64,000 nucleotides of DNA from Gallaecimonas sp045291545 (GCF_045291545.1 NZ_CP149514.1:1240001-1304000), one strand, 5' to 3'. Positions 41,652-50,778 are shown, numbered from the stretch's first letter. Notes: generated by a model from the sequence alone, not told the origin. A program made the numbers and translations.

Positions 41652-42578
41652 ATGGATAAGACTGCATTTGTATTTCCTGGGCAGGGTTCCCAGAGTGTCG
41701 GCATGCTGGCCGAAATGGCCGAGGCCTTTGATGTTGTTAAGGCTACTTTTGCCGAAGCGTCAGCCGTCCTTGGTTATGACCTGTGGGCGCTGGTGCAAAA
41801 CGGCCCTGAGGCCGATCTTAATGCCACTGAGCGTACCCAGCCGGCCTTGCTGACTGCGTCGGTTGCCACGTATCGCGCCTATCTGGCTGCCGGTGGGACT
41901 GCCCCGGCTATGATGGCTGGGCACAGCTTGGGCGAATACTCCGCGCTGGTTTGTGCCGGTGCGCTGGATTTTGCCGATGCCGTGGCACTGGTTGAAGCAC
42001 GCGGGCAATTTATGCAGGCGGCAGTGCCGGCCGGCAGTGGCGCCATGGCGGCCATCATTGGCCTGGATGACGCTGCAGTTGTTGCAGGCTGCACGGAAGC
42101 GGCTGACGGTGATGTGGTCGAAGCGGTGAATTTTAATAGTCCTGGCCAGGTGGTTATTGCTGGTAGCAAGGCAGCCGTAGACAGGGCTTGTGAGGTTCTC
42201 AAAGGCAAAGGCGCCAAACGTGCCTTACCCTTGGCGGTATCTGTACCCAGCCACTGTGCGTTAATGAAACCTGCCGCCGAACAGCTGGCCCAGCGGCTAG
42301 CTGCTATTGCCATCAAAACGCCACAAGTGCCTGTTATCAATAATGTTGATGTCATTGCAGCAGAAAGTGCTGAGGCCATTAGTGACGCCTTGGTACGCCA
42401 GCTTTACAGCCCGGTACGCTGGACTGAAACCGTACAAGCCCTGGCTACCAGCGGTATCAGCAATGTATTTGAATGTGGTCCGGGTAAGGTACTGACCGGC
42501 CTGGCCAAACGTATTGATAAAGAACTCAGCGCTGCCGCGCTGGGCTCCAGTGACGACGTGCGCAACGCTGCGCAGTAA
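41652..42578 (+). CDS. fabD: Malonyl-CoA:ACP transacylase
   Basis: FabD loads malonyl groups on ACP. The 308-residue protein (E. coli 309) has the substrate block FPGQGSQSVGM, the catalytic serine in GHSLGEYSAL and the histidine in SVPSHCALM. The start ATG at 41652 is 12 bases after fabH. All family landmarks are intact. It is followed by fabG after 8 bases. Confidence 0.97.
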   Translation: MDKTAFVFPGQGSQSVGMLAEMAEAFDVVKATFAEASAVLGYDLWALVQNGPEADLNATERTQPALLTASVATYRAYLAAGGTAPAMMAGHSLGEYSALVCAGALDFADAVALVEARGQFMQAAVPAGSGAMAAIIGLDDAAVVAGCTEAADGDVVEAVNFNSPGQVVIAGSKAAVDRACEVLKGKGAKRALPLAVSVPSHCALMKPAAEQLAQRLAAIAIKTPQVPVINNVDVIAAESAEAISDALVRQLYSPVRWTETVQALATSGISNVFECGPGKVLTGLAKRIDKELSAAALGSSDDVRNAAQ

Positions 42579-42586
42579 GGAATAAC

Positions 42587-43330
42587 ATGTCTGACTTCAT
42601 GTCTTTAGATGGAAAAGTAGCCCTGGTCACCGGTGCGAGCCGTGGTATTGGCCGCGCCATTGCCGAGCGCCTGCAGGCGCAGGGGGCTGTGGTGTTTGGT
42701 ACTGCCACCTCCGAAAAAGGCGCTGAGGCGATTTCATCTTACCTCGGCGAGGGCCGCGGTTTGTGTCTGAATGTCACCAGCAGCGACAGTATTGAGCAGA
42801 CCCTCGCTACCGTTAAAGAGCGGGCAGGGGACTTGGACATTCTGGTCAATAACGCCGGTATCACCCGCGATAACCTGCTGATGCGGATGAAAGATGACGA
42901 GTGGGATCAGGTGATCGACACCAACCTCAAGTCTTTGTATCGGCTGTCTAAAGCTGTATTACGGCCGATGATGAAAAAGCGCTTTGGTCGCATCATTTCC
43001 GTAGGTTCGGTGGTGGGCACCATGGGTAACCAGGGGCAGACCAACTACGCCGCAGCCAAAGCCGGCCTGTTGGGTTTCACCAAGTCCCTGGCGCGGGAAG
43101 TGGCATCACGCAAGATTACCGTTAATGCGGTAGCGCCCGGCTTTATCGACACCGATATGACCCGGGAGCTGACCGAAGAGCAAAAAGCCGGCATTTTCGG
43201 CCAGGTCCCCATGGCTCGCCTGGGTGATCCGGCAGAAATTGCCAGCGCCGTTGCCTTTTTGGCATCGACAGAAGCCGGTTACATGACCGGTGAAACCCTG
43301 CACGTCAACGGCGGCATGGTTATGGCCTAA
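42587..43330 (+). CDS. fabG: 3-oxoacyl-ACP reductase
   Basis: FabG is the NADPH-dependent ketoacyl-ACP reductase. The 247-residue short-chain dehydrogenase (E. coli 244) has GASRGIGRAIAERL, the structural NNAGITRDNLLMRM, the catalytic Ser-Tyr-Lys with YAAAKAG, and APGFIDTDMT. ATG 42587 is chosen because AAGGAA lies 6 bases upstream; ATG 42599 is a second possibility. Confidence 0.97.
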   Translation: MSDFMSLDGKVALVTGASRGIGRAIAERLQAQGAVVFGTATSEKGAEAISSYLGEGRGLCLNVTSSDSIEQTLATVKERAGDLDILVNNAGITRDNLLMRMKDDEWDQVIDTNLKSLYRLSKAVLRPMMKKRFGRIISVGSVVGTMGNQGQTNYAAAKAGLLGFTKSLAREVASRKITVNAVAPGFIDTDMTRELTEEQKAGIFGQVPMARLGDPAEIASAVAFLASTEAGYMTGETLHVNGGMVMA

Positions 43331-43411
43331 GGACGGGAACCGCAGCGAAAATGGGCAAGTTATCGGCGATTAGCCGTGGTTTGACCAGCAATGTCGCAGT
43401 TTCCCTTTCCC

Positions 43412-43439
43412 TTGCAAAGATTTGGGGATCGAATACACT
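43412..43439 (+). promoter_or_regulatory. Candidate acpP promoter
   Basis: TTGCAA (43412-43417) and TACACT (43434-43439), 16 bases apart, lie about 48 bases before the acpP ATG. acpP usually has its own strong promoter in gammaproteobacteria. Confidence 0.45.
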
Positions 43440-43486
43440 ACCCCCAACTCGCTATACACAGCGTACTGTTAAGGAAATATCTAGCT

Positions 43487-43723
43487 ATGAGCACTATCGA
43501 AGAACGCGTTAAGAAAATCATCGTCGAGCAACTGGGCGTGAAAGAAGAGGAAGTGAAAAACGAAGCGTCTTTCGTCGATGACCTCGGCGCTGACTCTCTG
43601 GACACCGTTGAGCTGGTAATGGCGCTGGAAGAAGAGTTCGATACTGAGATCCCGGACGAAGAAGCCGAGAAGATCACTACTGTTCAAGCGGCTATCGACT
43701 ACGTTACCGCGCACCAAGACTAA
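43487..43723 (+). CDS. acpP: Acyl carrier protein
   Basis: The 78-residue ACP is identical in length to E. coli AcpP. The phosphopantetheine serine lies in GADSLDTVELVMALEEEF. The protein is very acidic with the usual four helices (MSTIEERVKKIIVEQLGVKE at the start). The Shine-Dalgarno AAGGA lies about ten bases upstream. The longer frame to 43391 runs through the promoter region and is rejected. It carries growing acyl chains for lipids and for the pimeloyl route of BioC. Confidence 0.98.
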   Translation: MSTIEERVKKIIVEQLGVKEEEVKNEASFVDDLGADSLDTVELVMALEEEFDTEIPDEEAEKITTVQAAIDYVTAHQD

Positions 43724-43732
43724 ATCTTCCTG

Positions 43733-43754
43733 CAGGCGGTCATCTGACCGCCTG
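43733..43754 (+). other. Hairpin between acpP and fabF
   Basis: CAGGCGGTCA (43733-43742) and TGACCGCCTG (43745-43754) form a near-perfect inverted repeat with a TC center. It lacks a T run, so it looks like an mRNA-stability or partial-terminator element that could raise acpP over fabF. Confidence 0.55.
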
Positions 43755-43797
43755 TATTCTCTCTACCCCTCGAACATTCCTTTCGGAGGCAAACGCC

Positions 43798-45036
43798 GTG
43801 ACCAAGCGTCGTGTCGTTGTAACCGGTATGGGCATGTTGTCCCCGGTTGGGAACAGCGTTACCAGTGCCTGGCAAGCCCTGCTGGCCGGCAAAAGTGGTA
43901 TTGATACCATCAGCTGTTTTGACACCAGTGACTTCACTACTCACTTTGCCGGTAACGTTAAAGACTTCGATGTCAGCGAATACATCAGCCCGAAAGACGC
44001 CAAGAAGATGGACTTGTTCATCCAGTACGGCGTTGTGGCTGGTATTCAGGCACTCAAAGACTCAGGCATAGAACTGGAAAATACCGATCTGACCCGCTTT
44101 GGCGTGGCCGTCGGCTCCGGTATCGGAGGCTTGGGTCTGATTGAAAAAAATCATGCCGGCTTGCTTAAAAGCGGTCCGCGCAAGATGTCGCCCTTTTTTG
44201 TACCCAGCACCATCATCAATATGGTGGCGGGGCATTTGTCGATCATGCATGGTCTGCGTGGCCCCAATATTGCCGTGACCACCGCTTGTACTACCGGTGT
44301 TCATAATATCGGCCATGGGGCGCGGATGATCGCTTATGGTGATGCCGACGTGATGCTGGCCGGCGGTGCGGAAATGGCCTGTACCCCGCTGGGGATGGGT
44401 GGTTTTGGTGCAGCGCGGGCATTGTCTACCCGTAATGATGACCCACAAGCGGCCAGCCGCCCCTGGGATCGCGACCGTGACGGTTTTGTACTCGGTGACG
44501 GGGCCGGTGTCATGGTGCTTGAAGAGTACGAACATGCGAAAGCGCGGGGCGCCCGTATTTATGCGGAGCTGACCGGCTTTGGCATGAGCGGCGATGCCTA
44601 TCACATGACGTCACCGCCGGATGACGGTGCCGGTGCGGCCCTGGCCATGGCCAATGCTATTCGCGATGCCAACCTGGCTGTTGACGCCATTGGCTACGTC
44701 AATGCCCACGGCACCTCAACACCGACTGGTGACATTGCTGAAAGCAACGCGGTGAAATCGGTATTTGGTGACCATGCGTACAAGCTGATGGTCAGCTCAA
44801 CCAAATCCATGACCGGCCACTTGCTGGGTGCCGCAGGCTCTGTTGAAGCCATTATCTCGGTGATGAGTTTGATGGATAACGCCGTTGCGCCGACCATCAA
44901 TCTGGATAACCCGTCAGAAGGTTGCGATCTGGACTACGTACCGCACGAAGCGCGTCAGGCCAAACTTGACCATGTGTTATGTAATTCCTTCGGCTTTGGT
45001 GGTACTAACGGCTCTTTGCTGTTCAGCCGCATCTAA
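43798..45036 (+). CDS. fabF: 3-oxoacyl-ACP synthase II (KAS II)
   Basis: FabF elongates acyl chains and controls temperature-dependent unsaturation. The 412-residue protein (E. coli 413) has the nucleophile in TTACTTGVHNIGHG, His in NAHGTSTPTGD, and Lys-His in STKSMTGHLLGAAGSVEA. The start is GTG with GGAGG upstream. A strong terminator follows. Confidence 0.97.
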   Translation: MTKRRVVVTGMGMLSPVGNSVTSAWQALLAGKSGIDTISCFDTSDFTTHFAGNVKDFDVSEYISPKDAKKMDLFIQYGVVAGIQALKDSGIELENTDLTRFGVAVGSGIGGLGLIEKNHAGLLKSGPRKMSPFFVPSTIINMVAGHLSIMHGLRGPNIAVTTACTTGVHNIGHGARMIAYGDADVMLAGGAEMACTPLGMGGFGAARALSTRNDDPQAASRPWDRDRDGFVLGDGAGVMVLEEYEHAKARGARIYAELTGFGMSGDAYHMTSPPDDGAGAALAMANAIRDANLAVDAIGYVNAHGTSTPTGDIAESNAVKSVFGDHAYKLMVSSTKSMTGHLLGAAGSVEAIISVMSLMDNAVAPTINLDNPSEGCDLDYVPHEARQAKLDHVLCNSFGFGGTNGSLLFSRI

Positions 45037-45053
45037 AGCAGGTGTAACTTGCT

Positions 45054-45093
45054 AAAACGCCTGATAACCTAACGGCTTATCAGGCGTTTTTTT
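45054..45093 (+). terminator. Terminator after fabF
   Basis: A 14-bp stem (AAAACGCCTGATAA, 45054-45067, with TTATCAGGCGTTTT, 45077-45090) is followed by a T run. The T tract ends only 6 bases before the pabC ATG. Confidence 0.9.
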
Positions 45094-45099
45094 CGTTTT

Positions 45100-45855
45100 A
45101 TGACCACGACTCAACAGCCCCCAGGCCGCCTGCAATACGGTGACGGCCACTTCACAACACTGCGAGTGCAGGCGGGCGAGCCTTGCAACTGGCCGGCCCA
45201 TCGCGCCCGTTTGCAAGAGGCCTGCGCCCGGTTGGCAATGCCCAGCCCGGATTGGCCGACGTTAGAGCAAGCCGTTGCTGAAAAAGCGCAACAGCAACAA
45301 CAAGGCGGGCTGAAAGTGCTGCTATGGCGGGGCACTGCTGGCCGTGGTTACCGGCCGGCAAAGACGGCGACCCTGTGCATGCATGTAACCGCCTTTGCAG
45401 AGCCTGAGCACTACCAACAGTGGCGTCGTGCAGGCATTACCCTCGAGCCGAGCCCAATAGCGCTGGGCCATAACCCATTGCTGGCAGGGCTCAAGCACTG
45501 TAATCGCCTGGAGCAAGTACTGGCGGCAGACGCTCTTAGTGCTGATGAAGCGGCGGTATGTGACTTTCAGGGGCATCTGGTCAGCGCCGTCAGTGGCAAC
45601 CTGTTTTGGGTTAAAGCGGGGCAGCTGTTCACGCCGTCCTTGCAGTGGTGCGGTGTGCATGGAACTTTGCGGGCCTGGATCCTGGCTCACGCCGATGTAC
45701 AGCGGGTTAATGCGGGCATCGAAGTGCTGGATGATGCCGACGAGATCTTTATCACCAATGCCTTGTTGGGTGTGGTTTCCGTGGCGCGTTACCGTCAGCG
45801 CCAGTTCGGCGAAACGGTGATGGCCGACGAGCTAAGGAGGGCGCTGCCGTGGTGA
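45100..45855 (+). CDS. pabC: Aminodeoxychorismate lyase
   Basis: PabC cleaves aminodeoxychorismate to p-aminobenzoate in folate synthesis. The 251-residue protein (E. coli 269) is a PLP-dependent fold-type IV enzyme. LQYGDGHFTTLRV lies near the start, and LLAGLKHCNRLEQVL holds the PLP lysine. FITNALLGV-type motifs come near the end. The start ATG has no Shine-Dalgarno and follows the fabF terminator by 6 bases, yet no other start keeps the YGDG motif. Its end overlaps mltG by 7 bases. Confidence 0.93.
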   Translation: MTTTQQPPGRLQYGDGHFTTLRVQAGEPCNWPAHRARLQEACARLAMPSPDWPTLEQAVAEKAQQQQQGGLKVLLWRGTAGRGYRPAKTATLCMHVTAFAEPEHYQQWRRAGITLEPSPIALGHNPLLAGLKHCNRLEQVLAADALSADEAAVCDFQGHLVSAVSGNLFWVKAGQLFTPSLQWCGVHGTLRAWILAHADVQRVNAGIEVLDDADEIFITNALLGVVSVARYRQRQFGETVMADELRRALPW

Positions 45856-46832
45856 AACGTATTATTTCCTTATTCATGCTGGCGTTACTGGGCAGCGGCG
45901 CGGTTTTATATTGGCAGTTTCATCAAGCCTTACAGCGGCCGTTAGCGGTCAATAAAGCACAGATCATTGATGTGCAAACGGGTACCAGTGGTCATGGACT
46001 GCTGGCCCAACTGCAAGACGCCGGCTGGATCAAACAGGACTGGCCGTATCGGTTACTGATGCGCCTGGACCCATCGTTAGCGAAAGTGCGGGCCGGTTGC
46101 TATGCCGTCAGTCGTACTCTGACGGTGCCACAGTTACTGGCTAACATTGCCGATGGCCGGGAGCAGCATTTCAGTGTCACCCTCATTGAGGGCGAAACGT
46201 ATCCGCAGTGGCGTCAGCGCCTCAGCGAAGCGCCCTACCTTGGCCAGGCCCCGGAGGCATCGGTAGCGGCAAAAGCACTGGGGGTTGACCATATTGAAGG
46301 TATGCTGATGGCTGATACCTATCAGTACCGCTGCCATGACAATGCCATGACGGTGATGCAGCGCTCCCGCCAGGCGATGGTGCATTATCTCGATAGTCAG
46401 TGGCAGAGCCGTCAGGCTAACCTACCGTTACAAACGCCGTATCAAGCGCTTATTCTGGCCTCGATCATCGAAAAAGAAACCGCGCAACCGCAAGAACGCC
46501 CGGAAATTGCTGCGGTGTTTATCAACCGGCTGCGCCAACATATGCGCCTGCAAACCGACCCAACGGTGATTTACGGCCTTGGTGAGCACTTTGATGGCAA
46601 CTTGACCAAGGCTGATCTGAAGCAGCCCACTGCCTTTAACACCTACGTGATCAAAGGGTTACCGCCAACACCGATCGCCATGCCGTCACGGGCAGCGATT
46701 GCCGCGGCACTGCACCCGGCTGATGTGCCGTATCTGTATTTTGTTGCCAAAGGTGATGGCAGCCATGTGTTTTCCCAGACCCTGCATCAGCACAATTTGG
46801 CAGTGGATCGTTATCAACGAGGTAAGAAATGA
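45849..46832 (+). CDS. mltG: Endolytic murein transglycosylase MltG
   Basis: MltG cuts nascent peptidoglycan strands and sets their length. The 327-residue protein has a single N-terminal transmembrane anchor (IISLFMLALLGSGAVLYWQF), a LysM-like region (GTSGHGLLAQLQDAGWI) and the catalytic block ASIIEKETAQPQERPEIAAVFINRL with the active Glu. DPTVIYGLG and LPPTPIAMP follow. The start is GTG with GGAGG eight bases upstream, within pabC. Confidence 0.95.
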   Translation: MVKRIISLFMLALLGSGAVLYWQFHQALQRPLAVNKAQIIDVQTGTSGHGLLAQLQDAGWIKQDWPYRLLMRLDPSLAKVRAGCYAVSRTLTVPQLLANIADGREQHFSVTLIEGETYPQWRQRLSEAPYLGQAPEASVAAKALGVDHIEGMLMADTYQYRCHDNAMTVMQRSRQAMVHYLDSQWQSRQANLPLQTPYQALILASIIEKETAQPQERPEIAAVFINRLRQHMRLQTDPTVIYGLGEHFDGNLTKADLKQPTAFNTYVIKGLPPTPIAMPSRAAIAAALHPADVPYLYFVAKGDGSHVFSQTLHQHNLAVDRYQRGKK

Positions 46833-47461
46833 CGTTAGTTTCCCCGGGTTTTGTGGTCATCGAAGGGCTTGAAGGCGCCGGTAAATCCACCGCTGTGGCG
46901 CGCGTGAAAGCTTTTTTGCAAGACCAGGGGGCCACAGTGGTGCAAACCCGGGAGCCTGGGGGAACGCCGCTGGCTGAAAAAATGCGCGAGCTGGTCAAGT
47001 CGGTGCACCAGGAGCAGCTGACTGACGAGGCGGAATTGCTGCTGATGTATGCGGCGCGAGTGCAATTGATTGCCAATGTGATCAAACCGGCCCTGGCGAA
47101 AGGCCAGTGGGTGGTGGGTGACCGCCATGACTTGTCCAGCCGGGCCTATCAGGGCGGGGGCAGGCAGTTGCCTGACCGCCTTATCGATACCATCCGCGAG
47201 GCGGTGCTGGGTGATTTTCGCCCGCGTTTAACCCTGTACCTGGACATTGATCCGGCGCTTGGCCTGGAACGCGCCAAGGCCCGGGGGGAGCTGGATCGTA
47301 TTGAACAGCAACAGCTGGCGTTCTTTGAGCGTACCCGGGCTCGTTATCAGGCGATCGCCAGCAGTGAGCCGGACATTGTCACCATTGATGCCAGCCAGCC
47401 TCTGGCAGTGGTTGGCGAGGCCATTGATGCGGCACTGGCTCTGCATTTGGTGTCATCATGA
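46829..47461 (+). CDS. tmk: Thymidylate kinase
   Basis: Tmk phosphorylates dTMP to dTDP. The 210-residue protein (E. coli 213) has the P-loop EGLEGAGKSTAV, REPGGTPLAEKMRELV, the DR motif VVGDRHDLSSRAYQGGGR and the lid LERAKARGELDRIE. It overlaps mltG by 4 bases and holB by 4, in the usual tmk-holB order. All catalytic residues appear intact. Confidence 0.96.
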   Translation: MTLVSPGFVVIEGLEGAGKSTAVARVKAFLQDQGATVVQTREPGGTPLAEKMRELVKSVHQEQLTDEAELLLMYAARVQLIANVIKPALAKGQWVVGDRHDLSSRAYQGGGRQLPDRLIDTIREAVLGDFRPRLTLYLDIDPALGLERAKARGELDRIEQQQLAFFERTRARYQAIASSEPDIVTIDASQPLAVVGEAIDAALALHLVSS

Positions 47462-48405
47462 CGTTGCCCTGGCTACAAGAAACGCTCAACCGTTTCAGCC
47501 AATGGCAACAGCAGGGGCGCTTAGCCCATGCCTACCTGTTAACCGGCACTCAGGGCATAGGTAAAAGCCAACTGGCAACAAGCATGGCTAACCGGCTGTT
47601 ATGTGCCAACGGCGTAGCCTGTGGCCAGTGCCATGCCTGTAAATTGCTGGCTGCCGGAACCCACCCGGATCGCTACCAGCTGGCCGCCGATGGTGGCCAG
47701 ATCAAAGTGGATGCGGTACGCAGCTTGATGGCACCGGTATACGGTGCGTCACTGCTCGGTGGTGCCAAGGTGGTGCTGGTTGAACAGGCGCATTTACTGA
47801 ATATCAACGCCGCCAATGCCTTGCTCAAATCACTGGAAGAGCCGCCACAAGGCACCTACTGGTTACTGATCAGCAGCCAGCCTGGATTGCTATTGCCGAC
47901 CATTTTATCGCGCTGTCAGCAGTTGCATGTACCGGTGCCGACAATACAGCAAGCACAGCAGTGGCTGGCAGAGCAGGGTATCAATACCACGGCAGCGATG
48001 TTGCAGCGCTTTCATGGTGCACCACTGGCACTGCAGGCAGCGCTGAATGCCGGTTATGCCGACAAGGTCACCAAGTTGCAAGGCGATCTGGTTGCGCTGG
48101 AAACCCGCCATCTGATGCCGGAAACTTTCGCCGACCGCTGGCATAAGGAAGCCATTTTTTGTCTCGATGAGCTGAGCCACCGGTTGCTGGATCAGGCCCG
48201 GCTGGCAAGGGGTCTGGCTCCTCTGTATCATGAGCGCCTCGATCGTCAGGAACGCCTTAACGACGCAGCCCTAGATGCCCTCTGGCAGTCTGTGCTGGTC
48301 AGTCGCCGGCAACTGACGGAGCAAAAAGCGATTAATAGCAAATGGTTGCTGCTTGATATCGCCTGGCAACTGCTGGAAGGAAGGAGTGACAACGTTGTTG
48401 GTTGA
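47458..48405 (+). CDS. holB: DNA polymerase III delta-prime subunit
   Basis: HolB is the stator of the clamp loader. The 315-residue protein (E. coli 334) has AYLLTGTQGIGKSQLA (a complete P-loop, unlike the degenerate E. coli one), the zinc module CGQCHACKLLAAGTHPD, the NALLKSLEEPP motif and TILSRCQQL. It starts in the last 4 bases of tmk. The next gene, tatD, begins within its end. Confidence 0.94.
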   Translation: MTLPWLQETLNRFSQWQQQGRLAHAYLLTGTQGIGKSQLATSMANRLLCANGVACGQCHACKLLAAGTHPDRYQLAADGGQIKVDAVRSLMAPVYGASLLGGAKVVLVEQAHLLNINAANALLKSLEEPPQGTYWLLISSQPGLLLPTILSRCQQLHVPVPTIQQAQQWLAEQGINTTAAMLQRFHGAPLALQAALNAGYADKVTKLQGDLVALETRHLMPETFADRWHKEAIFCLDELSHRLLDQARLARGLAPLYHERLDRQERLNDAALDALWQSVLVSRRQLTEQKAINSKWLLLDIAWQLLEGRSDNVVG

Positions 48406-49180
48406 TTCTCATTGCCACCTCGATCGGCTCAAACTCAACGATGGCGACAACCTGAGTGACGCTTTGCAGCGAGCCGGGCAACGGGGTGTTGATGGTTTTT
48501 TATGTGTGTCAGTAACACTGGAAACCTTTCCGCAGATGCTGGCGCAGATCGCCGACCAGCCCCGGGTTGTCGCCAGCTGTGGTGTGCACCCGCTGAATCA
48601 GGAACAGACGCAGCAGTTGCAAGCGCTGGCGAGCCTGTCAACACACCCCAAAGTGGTTGCCATCGGTGAGACTGGTCTCGATTATTTCTACGCCCCGGAA
48701 ACCAAAGCGTTGCAACAGGCGTCGTTTCGTCATCATATTCAGGTTGCTCGTGAGCGCCAGTTACCGTTGATCATTCATACCCGGGATGCCAAAGACGATA
48801 CCCTCGGCATTTTACGAGAAGAGCAGGGGCAAGAGGCCGGTGGTGTATTGCACTGCTTTACCGAAGATCTCGATATGGCCAGACAGGCTATCGACCTGGG
48901 TTTTTATATTTCTATTTCCGGCATTGTGACTTTCCGTAACGCCGAGGCATTACGCGAGGTGGTGCGGGCACTGCCACTGGAGCGGCTGCTGGTAGAAACC
49001 GACAGCCCCTATCTGGCACCGGTTCCGCACCGGGGCAAGTCCAATGAACCGCAATATGTGCGTGAAGTCGCCGAGTTTATTGCCAGCCTTAAAGGGGTCA
49101 GCCTGGAAACGCTGGCAGCCGCAACAACGGCGAATTTTTTCCGCTGTTTCCCGGCTGCTAAACCGTTTTTGGCTGCGTAG
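48395..49180 (+). CDS. TatD-family metal-dependent DNase YcfH
   Basis: A 261-residue TatD deoxyribonuclease (E. coli YcfH 265 aa). Metal ligands: LVDSHCHLD at the N-terminus, GETGLDYFY, LIIHTRDAKDDTL, HCFTED and ETDSPYLAPVPHRGK. The start is one of several close codons: TTG 48395 is preferred (AAGGAG eight bases upstream, matching the E. coli beginning); GTG 48386 is an alternative. It overlaps holB by 11 bases. Confidence 0.93.
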   Translation: MLVDSHCHLDRLKLNDGDNLSDALQRAGQRGVDGFLCVSVTLETFPQMLAQIADQPRVVASCGVHPLNQEQTQQLQALASLSTHPKVVAIGETGLDYFYAPETKALQQASFRHHIQVARERQLPLIIHTRDAKDDTLGILREEQGQEAGGVLHCFTEDLDMARQAIDLGFYISISGIVTFRNAEALREVVRALPLERLLVETDSPYLAPVPHRGKSNEPQYVREVAEFIASLKGVSLETLAAATTANFFRCFPAAKPFLAA

Positions 49181-49183
49181 AAA

Positions 49184-49246
49184 TAAAAAAAGGCCCGAAA
49201 CTATGTCCGTGTTTCGGGCTCAGGGGAATGGCTCTGTAAAGAGCCG
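49184..49246 (-). ncRNA. Candidate small RNA between tatD and rsmF
   Basis: On the minus strand TTTACA (49275-49280) and TTCAAT (49253-49258) lie 16 bases apart. Just downstream is a hairpin GGCTCT/AGAGCC (49230-49245). It is followed by a terminator (GCCCGAAAC at 49193-49201 with GTTTCGGGC at 49211-49219) and a T-rich tail to 49184. The rsmF transcript already has its own terminator upstream (49328-49355), so this second one would end a separate short RNA of about 60 bases. Confidence 0.4.
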
Positions 49247-49327
49247 TGCGCTATTGAAAGCAAATATCACTGGCTGTAAAACTTGCTCTAAAAATAGAAT
49301 AGCGATCACATATTTTCCTTTTTCCTC

Positions 49328-49355
49328 ATAAAAAAGGCCCCTTTACGAGGCCTTT
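49328..49355 (-). terminator. Terminator of rsmF
   Basis: AAAGGCC (49333-49339) and GGCCTTT (49349-49355) form a stem followed on the minus strand by a run of T. It begins 3 bases after the rsmF stop. Confidence 0.85.
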
Positions 49356-49357
49356 GT

Positions 49358-50764
49358 TCAGGTAAATGTCAGGTTGTCTCTTACCAGTTCTCTGGGCAAA
49401 CGGTTTTTTAACTTGTTCTTCAGGGCCTTCACCGCCCCCAGCGCGAAGCCATCAAGACTGACTATCTGTTCGCCAGCAGGTGGTTGCCCGTCGCGGGGAA
49501 TATCCCGCCCCTGTAGGTAGGCAGCGGCCTCGGCAAGGGATAACGGCGTCTGCCGGCACTGCTCGCCAAAGGCCATGACAAAATCATGATGTACTCGCCA
49601 GTCTTTGCCGGCTGGCTCGACGACTTTTAGCCCTAACCGCTCAAAGCGCAGCTGGGCACTGAGCTCAGCGGCTCCAGCGGCAAAGTGCCAGATCACACCA
49701 TCCCGTTGCCAAAGATTTAACGGCCCGGTAAAGCCCAGTTGCTGTTGCAGGTACTGCCGTATCAGGGTGGCGTCTTTGCCGCTGACAGGCTGAAACGGGA
49801 AGCGGCTTTTGCGTTTTTGTGCCACCAGGTCCGGTAGCGCCGCCCGCTTTCTCAGTGCAGCGACAAAAAAGCCTTCGCTGTCATAAATGTGTGGCCAGAT
49901 ATGCAAGTAGCCCTCTGATGTGGCAGCCAGCTGTGCCTCATTAAATAGCTTGTTCAGGGCAATGACCTCGGCATTGCCTTTTTCACGTTCCAGTAAATCA
50001 GCCAAAACATGCTGATTTTCTTGATGATTTAAAGTGCAGGTGGAATACACCAGCACACCGCCGACCTTCAGGGCAGTAAAGGCTGCATGCAGTAACTGGC
50101 GCTGTACCGCGCTGATTTCGTCAATATGCTGCCAGGACCAGTTTTTCAGGGCATCCGGATCTTTACGGATGGTTCCTTCACCACCACAAGGGGCATCAAG
50201 CAATATGGCGTCGAAGGTTTCTGGCACCACGTCCGCCAGCGCCTGGCCGGCAAAATGCGTTATTGCGGTGTTGGCAACACCCAGGCGCTGCAGGTTGGCT
50301 GATAATCCCTTGATCCGTGAAGCCGAGTACTCATTGGCCACCAGCAGGCCCTGATTATCCATCAAAGCGGCTAGCTGGGTGGTTTTGGAGCCCGGCGCGG
50401 CGGCCATGTCCAGCACTTGCTGAGGTTTATCTTGCAGGCAATGCCACAGCGCCTCTGCCGGCAGCATGGAGGAGGCTTCCTGGACGTAATAAAGCCCCAG
50501 CAGATGTTCCGGTTCATTACCCAGCGGCCGGGATTCATCAGGTCGTTCTGGCCAGAAGCCGCTGGCGCACCAGGGCACAGGTTGTAGTTGCCAGCCCTTT
50601 TGGGTCATCCGCTGGTAAAAATCCGCGACGCTGATTTTTAGGGTGTTGACCCGGATAGCCCGGCGCAGTGGCGTCTGGCAAATGCTGGCAAAGGCATCAC
50701 GGTCCAGGTGTGCTGGCATGATGTCGTCCATGGCTGCCAGAAAGTCAGCCGGTAGTGTTGGCAC
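49358..50764 (-). CDS. rsmF: 16S rRNA m5C1407 methyltransferase
   Basis: RsmF methylates C1407 of 16S rRNA. The 468-residue protein (E. coli 479) shows the family opening CQTPLRRAIRVNTLKISVAD, EASSMLPAEALWHC, the SAM motif VLDMAAAPGSKTTQLAAL, the motif DAILLDAPCGGEGTIRKDPDAL with one catalytic Cys, YSTCTLNHQENQ with the second Cys, and a C-terminal PUA-like region. It lies 14 bases after letB on the minus strand, as in E. coli. Confidence 0.96.
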   Translation of the reverse strand: MPTLPADFLAAMDDIMPAHLDRDAFASICQTPLRRAIRVNTLKISVADFYQRMTQKGWQLQPVPWCASGFWPERPDESRPLGNEPEHLLGLYYVQEASSMLPAEALWHCLQDKPQQVLDMAAAPGSKTTQLAALMDNQGLLVANEYSASRIKGLSANLQRLGVANTAITHFAGQALADVVPETFDAILLDAPCGGEGTIRKDPDALKNWSWQHIDEISAVQRQLLHAAFTALKVGGVLVYSTCTLNHQENQHVLADLLEREKGNAEVIALNKLFNEAQLAATSEGYLHIWPHIYDSEGFFVAALRKRAALPDLVAQKRKSRFPFQPVSGKDATLIRQYLQQQLGFTGPLNLWQRDGVIWHFAAGAAELSAQLRFERLGLKVVEPAGKDWRVHHDFVMAFGEQCRQTPLSLAEAAAYLQGRDIPRDGQPPAGEQIVSLDGFALGAVKALKNKLKNRLPRELVRDNLTFT

Positions 50765-50778
50765 GGTTTATCCTCAGA

